This document shows positions 33,571 through 43,879 of a stretch of DNA of 64,000 nt, piece after piece. The notes under the pieces were generated by a model. That model was given only the letters and a program-made list of their open reading frames with translations, was not told the DNA's origin and searched no databases. The position numbers and the translations under genes are program-made. Position 1 is the stretch's first letter, and each line of letters starts with the position of its first letter. Origin of the DNA: Durusdinium trenchii (taxonomy: Eukaryota > Sar > Dinophyceae > Suessiales > Symbiodiniaceae); contig CAXAMN010021363.1 of the NCBI GenBank assembly GCA_963970005.1, positions 46,195 to 110,194 on the forward strand, in the 5' to 3' direction.

Positions 33571-33718
33571 TGAGATCCCTGCAAAATCCCTTCCTTCCTA
33601 CGAAATCGCTGTAGATTATTGCAGATTCACATAGATTCACCCATATTCACCCCATCAGAACTGATGATCGTTCTGTTTTTTGTTATATACTCTATATATA
33701 ATATAGATTATTCGCCAG

Positions 33719-33881
33719 GTTGGCGGGCTCTCTTCCCACTATGCATGTGACTGGCTTAACACCATAGGAGTGGGCCCCGCATCGGCTTTCTTTGCAACCA
33801 AAAAACCGAGACCATTGCAGCAAGAGAATCTGAAGCCCGCCCCTAATTTAGCCCACATGATAAGCCATGCCTGGGTACCAG
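33719..33881 (+). CDS. Internal exon, 54 codons, both splice sites
   Basis: ATTATTCGCCAG acceptor; VGGLSSHYACDWLNTIGVGP, ASAFFATKKPRPLQQENLKP, APNLAHMISHAWVP, donor CCAG|GTGTGA; phase in 0, out 1. Two candidate continuations lie downstream: EERNVAQLDFATGGMTVWQR after a GACTCACAG acceptor at about 33973, or SLEAAMHRDKSGAARTWVVD from about 33902. The overlapping minus frame (114 codons) is taken as a shadow. Confidence 0.5.
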
Positions 33882-34416
33882 GTGTGATCCACCACGCATG
33901 AGGTGCTTCCCTTGAAGCTGCGATGCATCGCGACAAGAGCGGTGCCGCGCGGACATGGGTCGTGGACTCACAGAAGAACGAAACGTGGCTCAGCTGGATT
34001 TCGCAACAGGAGGGATGACCGTGTGGCAAAGAACCTGGAGTTTTAGACTCAAAGAATTCTTGGGTTTGGTATGGTTTGGTCAAGAATGCTGCTAATTGGT
34101 TGGTTTGATCTTCTATTTACAGAGAGGGCCGCCACAATCATCGATGCAAGCATTTGGGCCACATGCGTCATTCTCTTCCATGCTACACAGCTGCAAACAG
34201 TGGCATGCTGCCCTGTCTATACACATCTATTCTTTCAACTGCCCGGCCAAACATGTGACCACATTTTCTACTAACCCTTTCGACGCCTCCTCTAACTATG
34301 CCTTTACAAAGCCGCGTATTGCAATTACATTTGTACTCCCCCGCACACCCACGTAGTCAAAGTTGAGGGTCGAACATGGAGTTCAGGTATTCGGTGAACC
34401 ATCCCACATTTATTAG

Positions 34417-34755
34417 GTCAACCACCCCGAACACATGCCAGCCTCATCTGGGATCAACTTTGCTTGTATACCAGGGGGGCTGGGAAGAACAGACGTTCAT
34501 GATTATATATGGTTGTCAGGGGTTCCCCCGTTGGCTCCTGAACATGAGAATCAAGTTATAATCCTTTCGTGCAATTCGTGCGTGTTAGATGGGGAGCCGT
34601 TGGGTTACCTGCAGAGAGAAGTTAGTTTTATATCAGACCTGAGACGACCGCAACGCAGTCAGATTCCCCGCTCCACTTCTGATCGTTTTTCATTGCGCAT
34701 GGAACATCCCGGTTGGAGAACTGCATGGCTCTTGCCAAACACTAGCTTTGAATAA
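34417..34755 (+). CDS. Clean 112-residue open frame
   Basis: After TTTATTAG the frame runs VNHPEHMPASSGINFACIPG, GLGRTDVHDYIWLSGVPPLA, PEHENQVIILSCNSCVLDGE, PLGYLQREVSFISDLRRPQR, ending LLPNTSFE, TAA 34753. An in-frame ATG at 34435 would give a 106-residue protein. One of the most protein-like uninterrupted frames here, but its codon bias is weaker than that of the spliced exons. Function unknown. Confidence 0.45.
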   Translation, partial: VNHPEHMPASSGINFACIPGGLGRTDVHDYIWLSGVPPLAPEHENQVIILSCNSCVLDGEPLGYLQREVSFISDLRRPQRSQIPRSTSDRFSLRMEHPGWRTAWLLPNTSFE

Positions 34756-34778
34756 AATTGAGACTCAAAGATGTTTGA

Positions 34779-34836
34779 AGCGTCAATTGGTATAGTGGCA
34801 TCTCGCCAATTGTATTGGGTTTTCGACCCGGGAGAG
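34779..34836 (+). other. tRNA-like fragment (A-box and B-box-like)
   Basis: Right after the previous stop, TTGGTATAGTGGCATCTCGCC matches a polymerase III A box (TGGTATAGTGG), and GGGTTTTCGACCCGGG resembles the B box with two extra T. The gap between them is about 15 nt too short and acceptor ends (GCGTCAA / GTTGGCG) pair poorly. More likely a decayed tRNA or a tRNA-derived SINE head than a working tRNA. Confidence 0.3.
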
Positions 34837-35348
34837 TTGGCGGTCTTTCACGCAACGTTAGTATATTGCTGCACTGCTATTGGAGGAAATGGAGATGTGG
34901 CAACATGGGCCCTCGCAGTGCTTCCACAGTCTAATCTTTAGATGGTGCGGCATGGACTTATATATTGCTGCGGGTTCAAGCTCCAGCGACACGTGTTTTG
35001 CGCAGTGACAGCATGTTCTGGGCACACGAAAGGTATCAACAGCAAAGCTAAGAAGCATCCAACTGGAACCGTCGATGCATACAAGTGCCAATTGATCCAC
35101 AGCTTGCAACCTATTTCTCATTTGCTATGTAGGACAGAGTTTGCTATGTAGGTTTGAATCTGGGGGTGACACTGTCTTCGGTGACAAAACAAGTCTATTT
35201 GGGGCTCAACTTGCAGATTGCATGGACCTGCCTTTGCGTAAATTGCTGATAGACTTGCAAGGCAGATTGAAGCAAAGGCATTATATTCAGCCAATGTAAT
35301 GTATTGCCGGCGAACTTACAAGCCCTCGCCCGTGCCACATTGCTCTCA

Positions 35349-35387
35349 TCATGCATGCATGCGTGCGTGCATGCACATGCATGCTTG
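35349..35387. repeat. Alternating purine-pyrimidine tract (TGCATGCG)n
   Basis: About 38 bp of nearly perfect alternation (CATGCATGCATGCGTGCGTG onward), with Z-DNA potential, ending at the acceptor CTTGCAG of the next exon. Confidence 0.85.
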
Positions 35388-35390
35388 CAG

Positions 35391-35583
35391 TATAATGCAC
35401 AAGATCGACGCAAAAGCTATCCTCGCTCCCACACAGAGTATACACAATAGTGCCAATGGCCAATGGATTACACTAGTGTACACCGTGGTGGGGGTGTCCC
35501 GAACGCTGGGATTCCCGCCCAGCAACACTGAGCAACAAGAGAGACCTGAAGCATCGGAGAACAAGACCGACGCCCTGGAATGA
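35391..35583 (+). CDS. Terminal exon, about 63 codons
   Basis: CTTGCAG acceptor; MHKIDAKAILAPTQSIHNSA, NGQWITLVYTVVGVSRTLGF, PPSNTEQQERPEASENKTDA, LE, TGA 35581. One short hydrophobic segment (WITLVYTVVGV) then a polar acidic tail. Confidence 0.45.
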
Positions 35584-35874
35584 TCATGGAAGTGGAAAAT
35601 GGATGAAATTGATGAAAACGGTCCCTTTGATATGTTTTTATATGTTTTTCCATGTTTTTCCTTTAGAAGTAGGGGGTCTTCCACGGGTCACTCCGAGTGA
35701 GTTTGGGACCTCAGCCTGAGCGACGACTGACCGCAGGAACTTCCTGGTTGGTTTCCTCGGTCTCGAACTGGGAGGTTGGTGCTTGGTGGTTTGTGAGCTT
35801 GGTTTAGGTAGTTTAGGTCCAAGTTTCTCCCAAGGACCCTGATTCATGGGATGATGGATTTTCGTTGGCTCTAG

Positions 35875-36227
35875 GTGCTGCCACGAATCGACACTCAGCA
35901 GAACTGGTTTTGATCCAGATCTCATGCCCAGATGTCAGTTTTGTGTCAAACAAAGCAATCCACTTTGAAGATAAACCCCTGAGGTACCCTTGCACTCTTC
36001 CCACTCTGCCTGTTTGTTTGTTGTTTTTGTCGTTTTTGTTTTTCCCAGGTGTACTGTTTCGCGCGACTCTTTTTCCTGATCCACCTGATGTGGTGGCGGG
36101 ACCAGCCTTACTTCAAACTCTCTCCAAACCGACTGAGGCTGGCGGTCCCTTGGCGAGAGTGCTGATGGTCGTTCGGTCGGTGTCGCATGTTCTTGTTTCC
36201 AAAGCCCTCATGGCAGAGACCGTGTAG
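35875..36227 (+). CDS. Two exons, gene 3' end
   Basis: Exon 35875-35983 (after GGCTCTAG): AATNRHSAELVLIQISCPDV, SFVSNKAIHFEDKPL, possible GTACCC donor. Exon 36049-36227 follows a very strong acceptor (TTTGTCGTTTTTGTTTTTCCCAG): VLFRATLFPDPPDVVAGPAL, LQTLSKPTEAGGPLARVLMV, VRSVSHVLVSKALMAETV, TAG. Phases do not match at the simplest join, so a different donor or extra exon is needed. The second exon is the better supported. Confidence 0.45.
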
Positions 36228-36384
36228 GCCGCAGGACAAGAATACACCCTGCGTCCAGGGTCATCTTAGACTCAAACCTGAGAGTGTGGCCTAGGGCCTA
36301 GGACAACAAAACAAGCAAATTGCTCACACTGGCATGCAGTTCGAGTTTCGGGAGGGATGGGGACCGCTTTGGTGGTCGACATGA

Positions 36385-36516
36385 GAAGAACACCTTCAAC
36401 ACACGTTGCTCAAACTGAGTGTTGGGCACGTGGCCAAGAATGCTGACGAGTGTTGTATTGTCATTGCCGTACCGAGGCCTGCATCAAGAAACCACCCGAA
36501 CAAGGCCAGAATATGA
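36385..36516 (+). CDS. Candidate exon, 43 codons
   Basis: EEHLQHTLLKLSVGHVAKNA, DECCIVIAVPRPASRNHPNK, ARI, TGA 36514. Good third-position bias but no convincing acceptor. The opposite strand is open for 75 codons. Confidence 0.3.
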   Translation, partial: EEHLQHTLLKLSVGHVAKNADECCIVIAVPRPASRNHPNKARI

Positions 36517-36792
36517 AACCTGAAAGCGAAAAAACAGGTTCGGAGATTCCCTAAACTCCTAAACCAACCGCGAATGAAAAGCTTCACCTGCCTGGCCTCG
36601 GCTTGACATCTATCACCTAACATGTTCAGTGCCCCTGTATGTTAACTGTTGGGCTTGGTTTGGCTCATGGCTGAACTTCAACACTTGGGCTGCCTGCAAA
36701 CAAGACCTTATCCTCTACACTTCTTTCTACATGTCTGATCCCTCAGGGCTCGAGCCGTCCTAAATTGCCTGGGACCTGGCGTTTTCTTGCAG

Positions 36793-37202
36793 GAGGGTAT
36801 TTGTCAAGATGAAGATGGAATGAATCCACCACACTTGCAATCTCACCAACTCTCCCCTGTTGGTCCATCCATGTCCGACCTGCTGCCACGGACCAAGATT
36901 ACCTCCCAGCAGGCGGGTGTGTGGGTCAGTCATCCAAGAATTGGGAAGGAGGTACAACGACCATGTTCGGCATGTTGCAGCAAGGATGGAATTTAGCTAT
37001 GTTTCTAGATCCGAAGTGAGTGGAAATTGCTTCCTATGCACTTCTACATCATTCCTTGTCAACACCTGGCAAGCTCTTCGTGCAGATCAGGCAGGTTACA
37101 GTTGGACATGTGATCCAGCACCACTTCGAACTGGCTTTACGTATGAATCGCATTGACTCATATCCTCAGGTTGGGTTGAAACCACCCAACCACTCAGTCT
37201 AG
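36793..37202 (+). CDS. Two-exon gene 3' end
   Basis: Exon 36793-36916 after GGCGTTTTCTTGCAG: EGICQDEDGMNPPHLQSHQL, SPVGPSMSDLLPRTKITSQQ, A, donor GCGG|GTGTGT. The next exon, from 37018, reads EIASYALLHHSLSTPGKLFV, QIRQVTVGHVIQHHFELALR, MNRIDSYPQVGLKPPNHSV, TAG 37200, and fits phase 1 exactly, but its acceptor (AGTGAG) is poor. A better acceptor (GTTGCAG, 36980-36982) starts a different short exon ending at GAA|GTGAGT. Unrecognised. Confidence 0.45.
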
Positions 37203-37289
37203 GGTTTTGGATGGTTTGAGTAGTGGTTTTAGATGGTTTTTGTATATGTTTCAGTCAGCTGTTGGATTTGAACCTTCTCTTTTTCCCAG

Positions 37290-37866
37290 GCGAACTCGCC
37301 TTTTTTGTTTTTGTGGTGTTGGCTGCTGGCCAGTGCCCTCTGCGAGGCGACCATGCGGGCATGCTCTTCACAGGTGAAGCGCATGACTCCGGCCATGACA
37401 CCAGCTCAACAGCACGAGGAGAGGCACAGGGCATTTGCGGGCAGCCTGTCCATCCTGCTGTGGACCGAATGGTTTGTCTACAAAGCGGGCTGTTGGTCGT
37501 ACCATGATGAGTCCGATGGAGTTCAGCATGAAGCAGATAGTGAATGGTTGCAGTCCAATGTTGGGTCCAGATTCCAGGATGGATCCAACTGGAAAGTGCT
37601 ATTGTGGATCTCTTCAGAAAGAAGAAACACGAGCAACATCGATCAGCCATGCTTGGCCTTTTTTTGTTTTGTGGATTCAGTTTTTGGAGTCCATTTGGCG
37701 CCTGAAATCATGGAGTCTCCGCCAGGAATTTGTACTGAAACTGCCCGCCAACTGGCAGCACTACACTCGCGCCCACGAGAAGGCCCAGAAAGCCCAGAGA
37801 AGTCAGAGGAATTCCTATTCTTGTCACCTGTATAGACCATCTATTAACTTGTCTTGGACTCTCAGG
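37290..37866 (+). CDS. Two-exon gene segment
   Basis: Exon 37290-37595, after CTTCTCTTTTTCCCAG: ANSPFLFLWCWLLASALCEA, TMRACSSQVKRMTPAMTPAQ, QHEERHRAFAGSLSILLWTE, WFVYKAGCWSYHDESDGVQH, ending SNWK before AAA|GTGCTA (102 codons). Exon 37681-37866, after TTTTTTTGTTTTGTGGATTCAG: FLESIWRLKSWSLRQEFVLK, LPANWQHYTRAHEKAQKAQR, ending AGG|GTGTAC (62 codons). Phase 0 throughout. A hydrophobic N-terminal part of exon 1 could be membrane-inserted. Confidence 0.45.
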
Positions 37867-38483
37867 GTGTACATCATAATGCTACAATATGCTACAATGT
37901 TATATAATGTCGCTAATATCCAAAAAATACTTTGTAAAAAGCAAAACCTGCACCGCCCTGCACCACAATGGATGTACATAAGTGCCAGGACATGTCCCTA
38001 TCGCCCTATGGGCGGGCCTATGGTTGTGGATGATTTCATTTGGAGGGTTGTTCATGGAAAAACTTTCTGAATCCGTTGGATCCAGAGGGCTCGCCATGGC
38101 TCGCCTTGGTCCCTCAGAACCTAGAGAGTTGAGACCTCAGGCCATCCCTTTTTTTCTATGAGGGTCCATGAGAGTTTGGGTGTGTGAACTCAAGCTTCTC
38201 CATCTTTCCAGGAATGTACCACTCATCAAAAACCAAGAAACCACTGGATCACACCATGTGTTTTTCACAGTTTACTGTAGTGGGTTGGTACTAAAAACCT
38301 CCAGTCCCACGTGGCGGAGCAGCAACGCCTGGCGTCACGAGGGATCGGATAGGGTGACCCTAGCCATACTTGTGACCTTGCCCATGATAGGGGATCCATT
38401 TTTGGTGACCTGCTTCCGTGACCTGATTGTTTTTGTGTTTTTTTTCTTTTTTGTGGAGGGTTGTCTTTGGACCAAGCCGTCAG

Positions 38484-38638
38484 TGGGTCTTGCTTGTCAT
38501 GAGAGGCTGCATCCACTTACCCAACCGGATCCGTCGGTGCCTATCCTGGTCGTCCTCCGGTCGAAGAAATCCGTCTCATTACGCGCAGGTCTTCCAGAGA
38601 AGAGAGGCGCAAAGTTTCTGCTGGACTGCGCATCCTAA
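38484..38638 (+). CDS. Candidate terminal exon, two frames compete
   Basis: After AAGCCGTCAG, one frame reads GLACHERLHPLTQPDPSVPI, LVVLRSKKSVSLRAGLPEKR, GAKFLLDCAS, TAA 38636; another reads WVLLVMRGCIHLPNRIRRCL onward to about 38660. Either way a plus-strand exon is likely. Confidence 0.35.
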
Positions 38639-38797
38639 CATGTTCCTAGTACGTTCAAGGGTTACCTATATAGTCTTATATAGTATATCATATTATTATA
38701 TATAAAATAGTATAATATATAATATATAGTATATCACACTATATGAGAGTATAGTATATCTTCGATTAACTACGTTGAAATTTACGAAGCTTCCCAG

Positions 38798-38908
38798 AGG
38801 CAGCGCAAACCCGTCTCCCGGGTGGTGTACTGGTGTCCCGAACCCGTCTCGTTGGATCGGGCAACCAAAAGCAGGCAGTTCAGCCCGGCCCGTTTTGCGT
38901 GTGTGTAA
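38798..38908 (+). CDS. Basic terminal exon, 36 codons
   Basis: GAAGCTTCCCAG acceptor; RQRKPVSRVVYWCPEPVSLD, RATKSRQFSPARFACV, TAA. Strong G/C third positions, right after the AT-rich stretch 38660-38765. Confidence 0.4.
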   Translation, partial: RQRKPVSRVVYWCPEPVSLDRATKSRQFSPARFACV

Positions 38909-39141
38909 AACGAAGCCTTGAGCACATATGTAGGTGCGCAATGTATAGTAATAATTACACCCCAAACATGAACAGAGTTTCAGAAGCTCCAAGAAATAGT
39001 AAGTGCATGTAAATGCAGGGACCTATTTGCTGAGCTATATTTTAACCTACTTGGAGCACCAGACATGATCTATTTGGATCTACAATGGGTATCTCTATTT
39101 TGACCAGGAAGGTGTGGATTCACACCAAGACACTCGCTTGA

Positions 39142-39517
39142 CTTGGCCACCAAGACACCCGCACAGCCGCCAAGGCAGTGATTGAGAAAGCCAAGCGGGA
39201 AGAGGTCCGGTGTGATGGCCTCCGCCGACAGCTTTAGCATGCTGAAGCGACTGAAGTGACTCATGCTCCGTATTTTGGTTCTAACGACAGGTAGCGAAGC
39301 GAAACGAGACCCATCCGACGGGTGGTGAAGGATGGGTGGATGGTCCATGAAGTAGGTATTGAAAGAAGGAGACTGCGCCCTTGCGGTTTGTTCCACATCA
39401 GTGCAGGAGGAGCTCATGAAGACCTTGGCCTTTGATGCGCAGGAGGAACTCCCAGCTGAGGAAGCTCCTTCACCTTCAGTGGCCGCTACCTCAGTGGCGG
39501 ATGCGAAACATTCTTAG
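39142..39517 (+). CDS. Two candidate exons, Ala/Glu-rich
   Basis: 39142-39237 reads GHQDTRTAAKAVIEKAKREE, VRCDGLRRQL to TAG 39235. 39356-39517, after a TAG acceptor, reads VLKEGDCALAVCSTSVQEEL, MKTLAFDAQEELPAEEAPSP, SVAATSVADAKHS, TAG 39515. Both have near-complete G/C third positions and may be parts of one gene with an unplaced join. Confidence 0.45.
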
Positions 39518-39726
39518 GTTTGCTAAGCTATGTTTTGTATAGGCGTTCTTCAAAATCTATATTCTCACGTTTGGGTCCCCCTCAAACTTTTGAGGCAGTT
39601 ACATTGGTGAGAGGCGCCCTTCCCCTTTCACACGGAGTGTAAAGGATCCTCATGTGCAAATGTGCGCAAGACATGAATCACTACGCGTCTTTGCGGGTCG
39701 TGGAATCCGTCGGAATCCGTTTGCAG

Positions 39727-40098
39727 GTTCAACGGGTCAATCTTAGACCACTTTTCAAGTGACGAGCTTGCCCAGTTCAAGGGTTTGATTTTCTGTTTGT
39801 GGCAAGGTGGATGTTGATGCGCGACTGGTGCAGCCTTAGGGGTCAAATATTTATATAGAGCTTGGCGCAAATCCAGCCGTTGGGTCACAAGAAACATCAA
39901 GAAACATCAAATCTCACCCAACCAATTTGATGCTCAGTGTGCTGGAAGCCGCAAGCAGGCTTGCGACAATGTGTTTTCTTGCATAGCGGGGCATTGTCAA
40001 GTTCGATTGAAAGAAGATTCGATGACATCCTTTATGCTGAAGAGGGCACTCGCGAATTAACTGCGCCAGAAGAACAATCCTCACCGGGCTTCTTGTAG
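39727..40098 (+). CDS. Two-exon gene 3' end, phase-consistent
   Basis: Exon 39727-39806 (after CCGTTTGCAG): FNGSILDHFSSDELAQFKGL, IFCLWQ, donor CAAG|GTGGAT. Exon 39938-40098 (after TTTGATGCTCAG): CWKPQAGLRQCVFLHSGALS, SSIERRFDDILYAEEGTREL, TAPEEQSSPGFL, TAG. The join completes a GTG codon in phase 1. Unrecognised. Confidence 0.5.
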
Positions 40099-40221
40099 AA
40101 CAGCATCCGCTACTCTCATGCACCACATGTTCCTGGTCCTCCTCCTAAGCGCTTATTGTGTATAAATATATATATATATATATAATAACAGAAATAATCA
40201 AAACACAATGGGTTTCCACAC

Positions 40222-40437
40222 ATGTTGAAGCGAAACAGGGATGCTCTGGCATTTGCCTTCTACATTCAGCCCACGGTGAATGCGCCACGTTTCCAGGAGA
40301 GCGAGGGCTGGATTTGGGACCGCTCCATGGATGGCTTTACGAGGGCTTCTGGGCGGAAATCGACAGTGCTTTGTGCTGTCCACAACCCAAACACGACCGA
40401 TGGGACTGGCATATTTACATGTATTTGGGGTGGTTGA
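40222..40437 (+). CDS. Open frame with ATG, 71 codons
   Basis: MLKRNRDALAFAFYIQPTVN, APRFQESEGWIWDRSMDGFT, RASGRKSTVLCAVHNPNTTD, GTGIFTCIWGG, TGA 40435. Follows a TA microsatellite at 40165-40185. May be a first exon with a donor near 40429. Confidence 0.4.
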   Translation: MLKRNRDALAFAFYIQPTVNAPRFQESEGWIWDRSMDGFTRASGRKSTVLCAVHNPNTTDGTGIFTCIWGG

Positions 40438-40590
40438 AAAGGAGTCAAACATATACTGCAATAAATATCTAATACCAGACATGGGGGTGTTTGTGTTTGG
40501 GCTATGGTGTCTCAATGCAAAGGATGACTGCCTGCCTGCCTGCCTGGCTGACAACTGACTCCACTCGTCAGAAATGCATCCATTTTTCAG

Positions 40591-40680
40591 TGCGAGAACT
40601 CCAAATCCTCCGTGTTCACCGCGTTCTTCTCGTGCTCCAAAGGCTTTAAATTATTCAAGATGATCCATGATGATCCATGA
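40591..40680 (+). CDS. Short terminal exon
   Basis: ATCCATTTTTCAG acceptor; CENSKSSVFTAFFSCSKGFK, LFKMIHDDP, TGA 40678. A minus-strand frame of 79 codons overlaps (40587-40826) and is also protein-like; this exon is preferred for its acceptor and codon bias. Confidence 0.4.
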   Translation, partial: CENSKSSVFTAFFSCSKGFKLFKMIHDDP

Positions 40681-40811
40681 AACATTTGAGGAAGAGTTGA
40701 TGAGTAATAGCTGGTGCATGGATCTAGCTCAGGAGTTTTCAATCCACGATCCATGAGATATGGTGCATAGAACTTCTCAAACTGGAGCTCCAAAGGATCT
40801 GGGGATCTGCC

Positions 40812-40976
40812 ATGGATCCGCCTCAACCCATCGTGCAGATCGGTGCCCTTTTCCCGTCATGCGCCGCATGCGCGGGGCTTGAGGTGTCCGAGCGGCCGAC
40901 GTCCAAGATAGAGACGGAGACCTGGCCAAGTCCCGTGATCTCGAGGCTGGCGATCCCGGGATCGCTCAGGGGATGA
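40812..40976 (+). CDS. Small open frame with ATG
   Basis: MDPPQPIVQIGALFPSCAAC, AGLEVSERPTSKIETETWPS, PVISRLAIPGSLRG, TGA 40974. Very strong G/C third positions; possibly a first exon. Confidence 0.4.
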   Translation: MDPPQPIVQIGALFPSCAACAGLEVSERPTSKIETETWPSPVISRLAIPGSLRG

Positions 40977-41320
40977 GAAGACCGTTCATTTTTGAAGGAG
41001 TCAGGTCCTAGTCAGAACCTATGTCAGGATGTGCCAGGTGAAGTCTTGTCATCAGTGCTTTTTTGTTTGCTTGTTTGTTCTTGTTTTTCTGTGGGCAACC
41101 GAAGATAGAATTGCTGAAGTCTTTAGTTTAGCTGAGCTCATCCACGCGTTGAAACATTGGAAACATAGGATTTGGTCCTTGGATTCAGAGACTTCTCATC
41201 CACTCACGTGCATATCACATCGTGACCCTTTCCAGCTATTTAGTTTTAACTATATAGTGACTTGGTCGAGGTGTCGCACAGGTGTCACATCTGAGTGGCT
41301 GTTTGTCTACCTGACTGCAG

Positions 41321-41445
41321 AATCGCCACCGGAAACGGGGCGGCAAGCCGCCACCTTTCACCAGGTTCGGATGTGTCCAACGGCGCCATCCATGTCATTC
41401 GAACCTCAGGCGGCCGAGCCCCAGCCCTCGCAGTGGGCACAGTAG
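41321..41445 (+). CDS. Candidate terminal exon
   Basis: CCTGACTGCAG acceptor; SPPETGRQAATFHQVRMCPT, APSMSFEPQAAEPQPSQWAQ, TAG. All three plus frames are open here because of high GC content; this one was chosen for composition. Confidence 0.3.
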
Positions 41446-41610
41446 CAAGCAGGGGAGCCCAGAGACGAGCGGTGGGCAGTGAAAGCTGAGCGGGAACAGG
41501 GGGAAAATAGATGGGTTTTGACCCGGAACTATATATGGATATATATGGTATTTACAAAGTTCCCCAATGCCACATAGACCTTCATGGCTCTATGAGCTCT
41601 ATGCTATACT

Positions 41611-41886
41611 GTGCTTTGTGCAGGCAGGTGCAGTTGGAATTATATTACTTTACTCCATGCGAGTCGAGCATTTGGTGGGGGGATATCCTTTTTGTGTTGT
41701 TTTGGGGTGATGTTTGACTCGATTGAGAAGCATTGGTGCAGGAAGTTTGCAAAAAATTGCCTGGATTTGGTTGCGCTGGTGTTTAATCAATCTTTGCTTG
41801 GGAAAGGAAAGACAACCGGATTCCCAAAATCCGAGAAGCAAAAAGCTTTATTTAGGAGGGACAGGGCGGGATATTTATATATATAA
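41611..41886 (+). CDS. Open frame, 91 codons
   Basis: Protein-like part from about 41707: MFDSIEKHWCRKFAKNCLDL, VALVFNQSLLGKGKTTGFPK, SEKQKALFRRDRAGYLYI, TAA 41884. Lysine-rich; codon bias weak, so it may be intronic. Confidence 0.3.
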   Translation: MLCAGRCSWNYITLLHASRAFGGGISFLCCFGVMFDSIEKHWCRKFAKNCLDLVALVFNQSLLGKGKTTGFPKSEKQKALFRRDRAGYLYI

Positions 41887-42488
41887 ATAGGGCATCAGGC
41901 TTTATGGCGCGTACCCTTTGGAGGTTGATTTTAGACCATGGACCATCGTCGATAGTTGTTTGATGAAGAACATCATAAATATTCTAAAATCTATAAGTTG
42001 TTTTACCCAACAATTTTGTGATTCCAATGGACAATGACTGACCACCTCCAGAGATCACTACCTCCCCACCAGTGACTGCTTTGCGTACTTGCACGCACTT
42101 ATTGGCAGATTGAATGCACGAGGTCGACCCTTAATGTTGCAAAAACCCAGTTTCAAAGCTTTTTGACCCCGGTTGTCAATATGTATAATGTACAAATATA
42201 TAATTTATGTTTTACAAATTTGACACCTTCCTTTTCCCATCAAATATGCAATGTGTTCCGACCTAAGTACCTTCTGACGTGTCCTCCGACATTTGTTCAT
42301 ATATATGATGTTTGTTTTGACATGTGTTATCACACGACACCTTCTGACAGACAGTTGTTGTATCATCATGGTTGTTCCGACATTTGGCAGGTCTGATCTG
42401 TGTTCTGACATTTAAACAACTGGTTTCCTCATTTGTCCTCCACTGCTCCATCCTCTGTCCGACCTTTTCCAAGGCTCTCCTTTGCCAG

Positions 42489-42585
42489 CACCAGTCCGCG
42501 GCCGCCGGCGGTGAACGAGCCGCTGCAGGTGCTGGAGGAGGTGCCACGAGAGAAGAGCCTCGGACGAAACGTTGTCTGGACGAAG
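42489..42585 (+). CDS. Internal exon, 32 codons
   Basis: CTCTCCTTTGCCAG acceptor; TSPRPPAVNEPLQVLEEVPR, EKSLGRNVVWTK, AAG|GTGACG donor. G/C third positions throughout. A second frame (QSAAAGGERAAAGAGGG) is open too. Confidence 0.4.
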
Positions 42586-43403
42586 GTGACGAACGTGCGA
42601 AGAGTGCATGGAATCAGGGTGGCAAGGTCCAAAGGAATTTGTACCACACATTATGAGTACATAGAGGTTTCAAACATACAACAATGTTTTTATCCAAGCA
42701 AAAGCAGGTCTTTGATGGTTTGGGAGGCCCTTGGTAGTGGGCACAGCGACCCGTTTGTCGCAGTCTAAGGCGTATCCACGATATGGACGGTATGACGTAT
42801 CCACGAATCCACGCAACGACAGCAACGAAACAGATCCACCTCCTCGAGTCGGATGAGAGTCGGCTCTCGGACGTAGATCCGCAGAGCTTTTGGAGAATAG
42901 AGATGACATTCCGCTCCGTATAAAACAGGTTCTATAATGGTCCATATGATTTATTACCAATATAGGTCTATATTTTTTTTAACTGAGAGGAAGTGAAATA
43001 GGAGTCTTCGAACGTATGCCAAACACAGTAATCCTACTAGCGACGGTCTCCAAACCAGTAGCACTGGCCTCCAACCTACTAGCGGTTACTAGCGATGGCC
43101 TCCAACCTCATAGATGGAAGGGTGGGAGGAAAAGAAACAACGGATGCACAGTCACACAGTCACTGATGGGACCACTGTGGCCACTGTCTTTTTTACTTAT
43201 TTTTCCGTCTGGAGGTTCCACAACTCCTATCTTATCCTTTTGCAGAGGTCTTGCATTCTAGCTGAAGCAACATGAGTTAGGACTTGTTGGTGGGCGCTGC
43301 CCATCTCACTTGTGCCACAACTCCTATGTCATTTGCGGGTAGTATAATGGTCTATATTCATCCATATTCTATACATACTTGTTGTTTTCAATGTTTTGCC
43401 TAG

Positions 43404-43626
43404 TGTGCCGTGCTCTCGTCGCGTGGTGCTCCGCCTTCTTCGCTCCGCACCTGCGTCGCTCCCTTCTGCGTCAATCGCAGAGGTCCGATCCCAGCCCGAC
43501 GAGCTCGAGGCGAGGAGTCTTCAGTGCTCAGGGTCCACACCATGGGGCGTGGCGTGGCTTTTCTTGGAGAGTAGTCTGGTCAAGTCCAGGAGCAGGCTGA
43601 ACTTCCGAAAAGAAGAATCGTTATGA
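43404..43626 (+). CDS. Terminal exon, 73 codons
   Basis: TTTTGCCTAG acceptor; VPCSRRVVLRLLRSAPASLP, SASIAEVRSQPDELEARSLQ, CSGSTPWGVAWLFLESSLVK, SRSRLNFRKEESL, TGA 43624. Very strong codon bias; could be organelle-targeted given the basic, Ser-rich start, though it is not an N-terminus. Confidence 0.45.
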
Positions 43627-43879
43627 ATCAGAGTTGATGGTGGTTTTGCGGGTTTTGGAGGGTTTTGAGGATTTCCAACAGGGGGGAAGGACACTTCCAT
43701 GGACCGTCGAGGTGACTGGCACAGTCCAAAGGAGTGAGGTCGCCAGAGTGGTCTGATGGTGACCAGGGCTACTCAGCTTCAGAGCTTGGTTCCTTCAGCT
43801 TGGTGTTCCTTCAGAGCTTGTTTTTGAATGATGTGGAGACAGTTGCAATTAGCCCTGGCGACAGATTCTTGCACCCAGC

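Noticed and set aside
37435..38070. Longest frame in the window, 211 codons, plus strand.
   Set aside because: It joins part of one exon's shadow, a genuine exon (37,681-37,866) and AT-rich intron; not a single coding unit.
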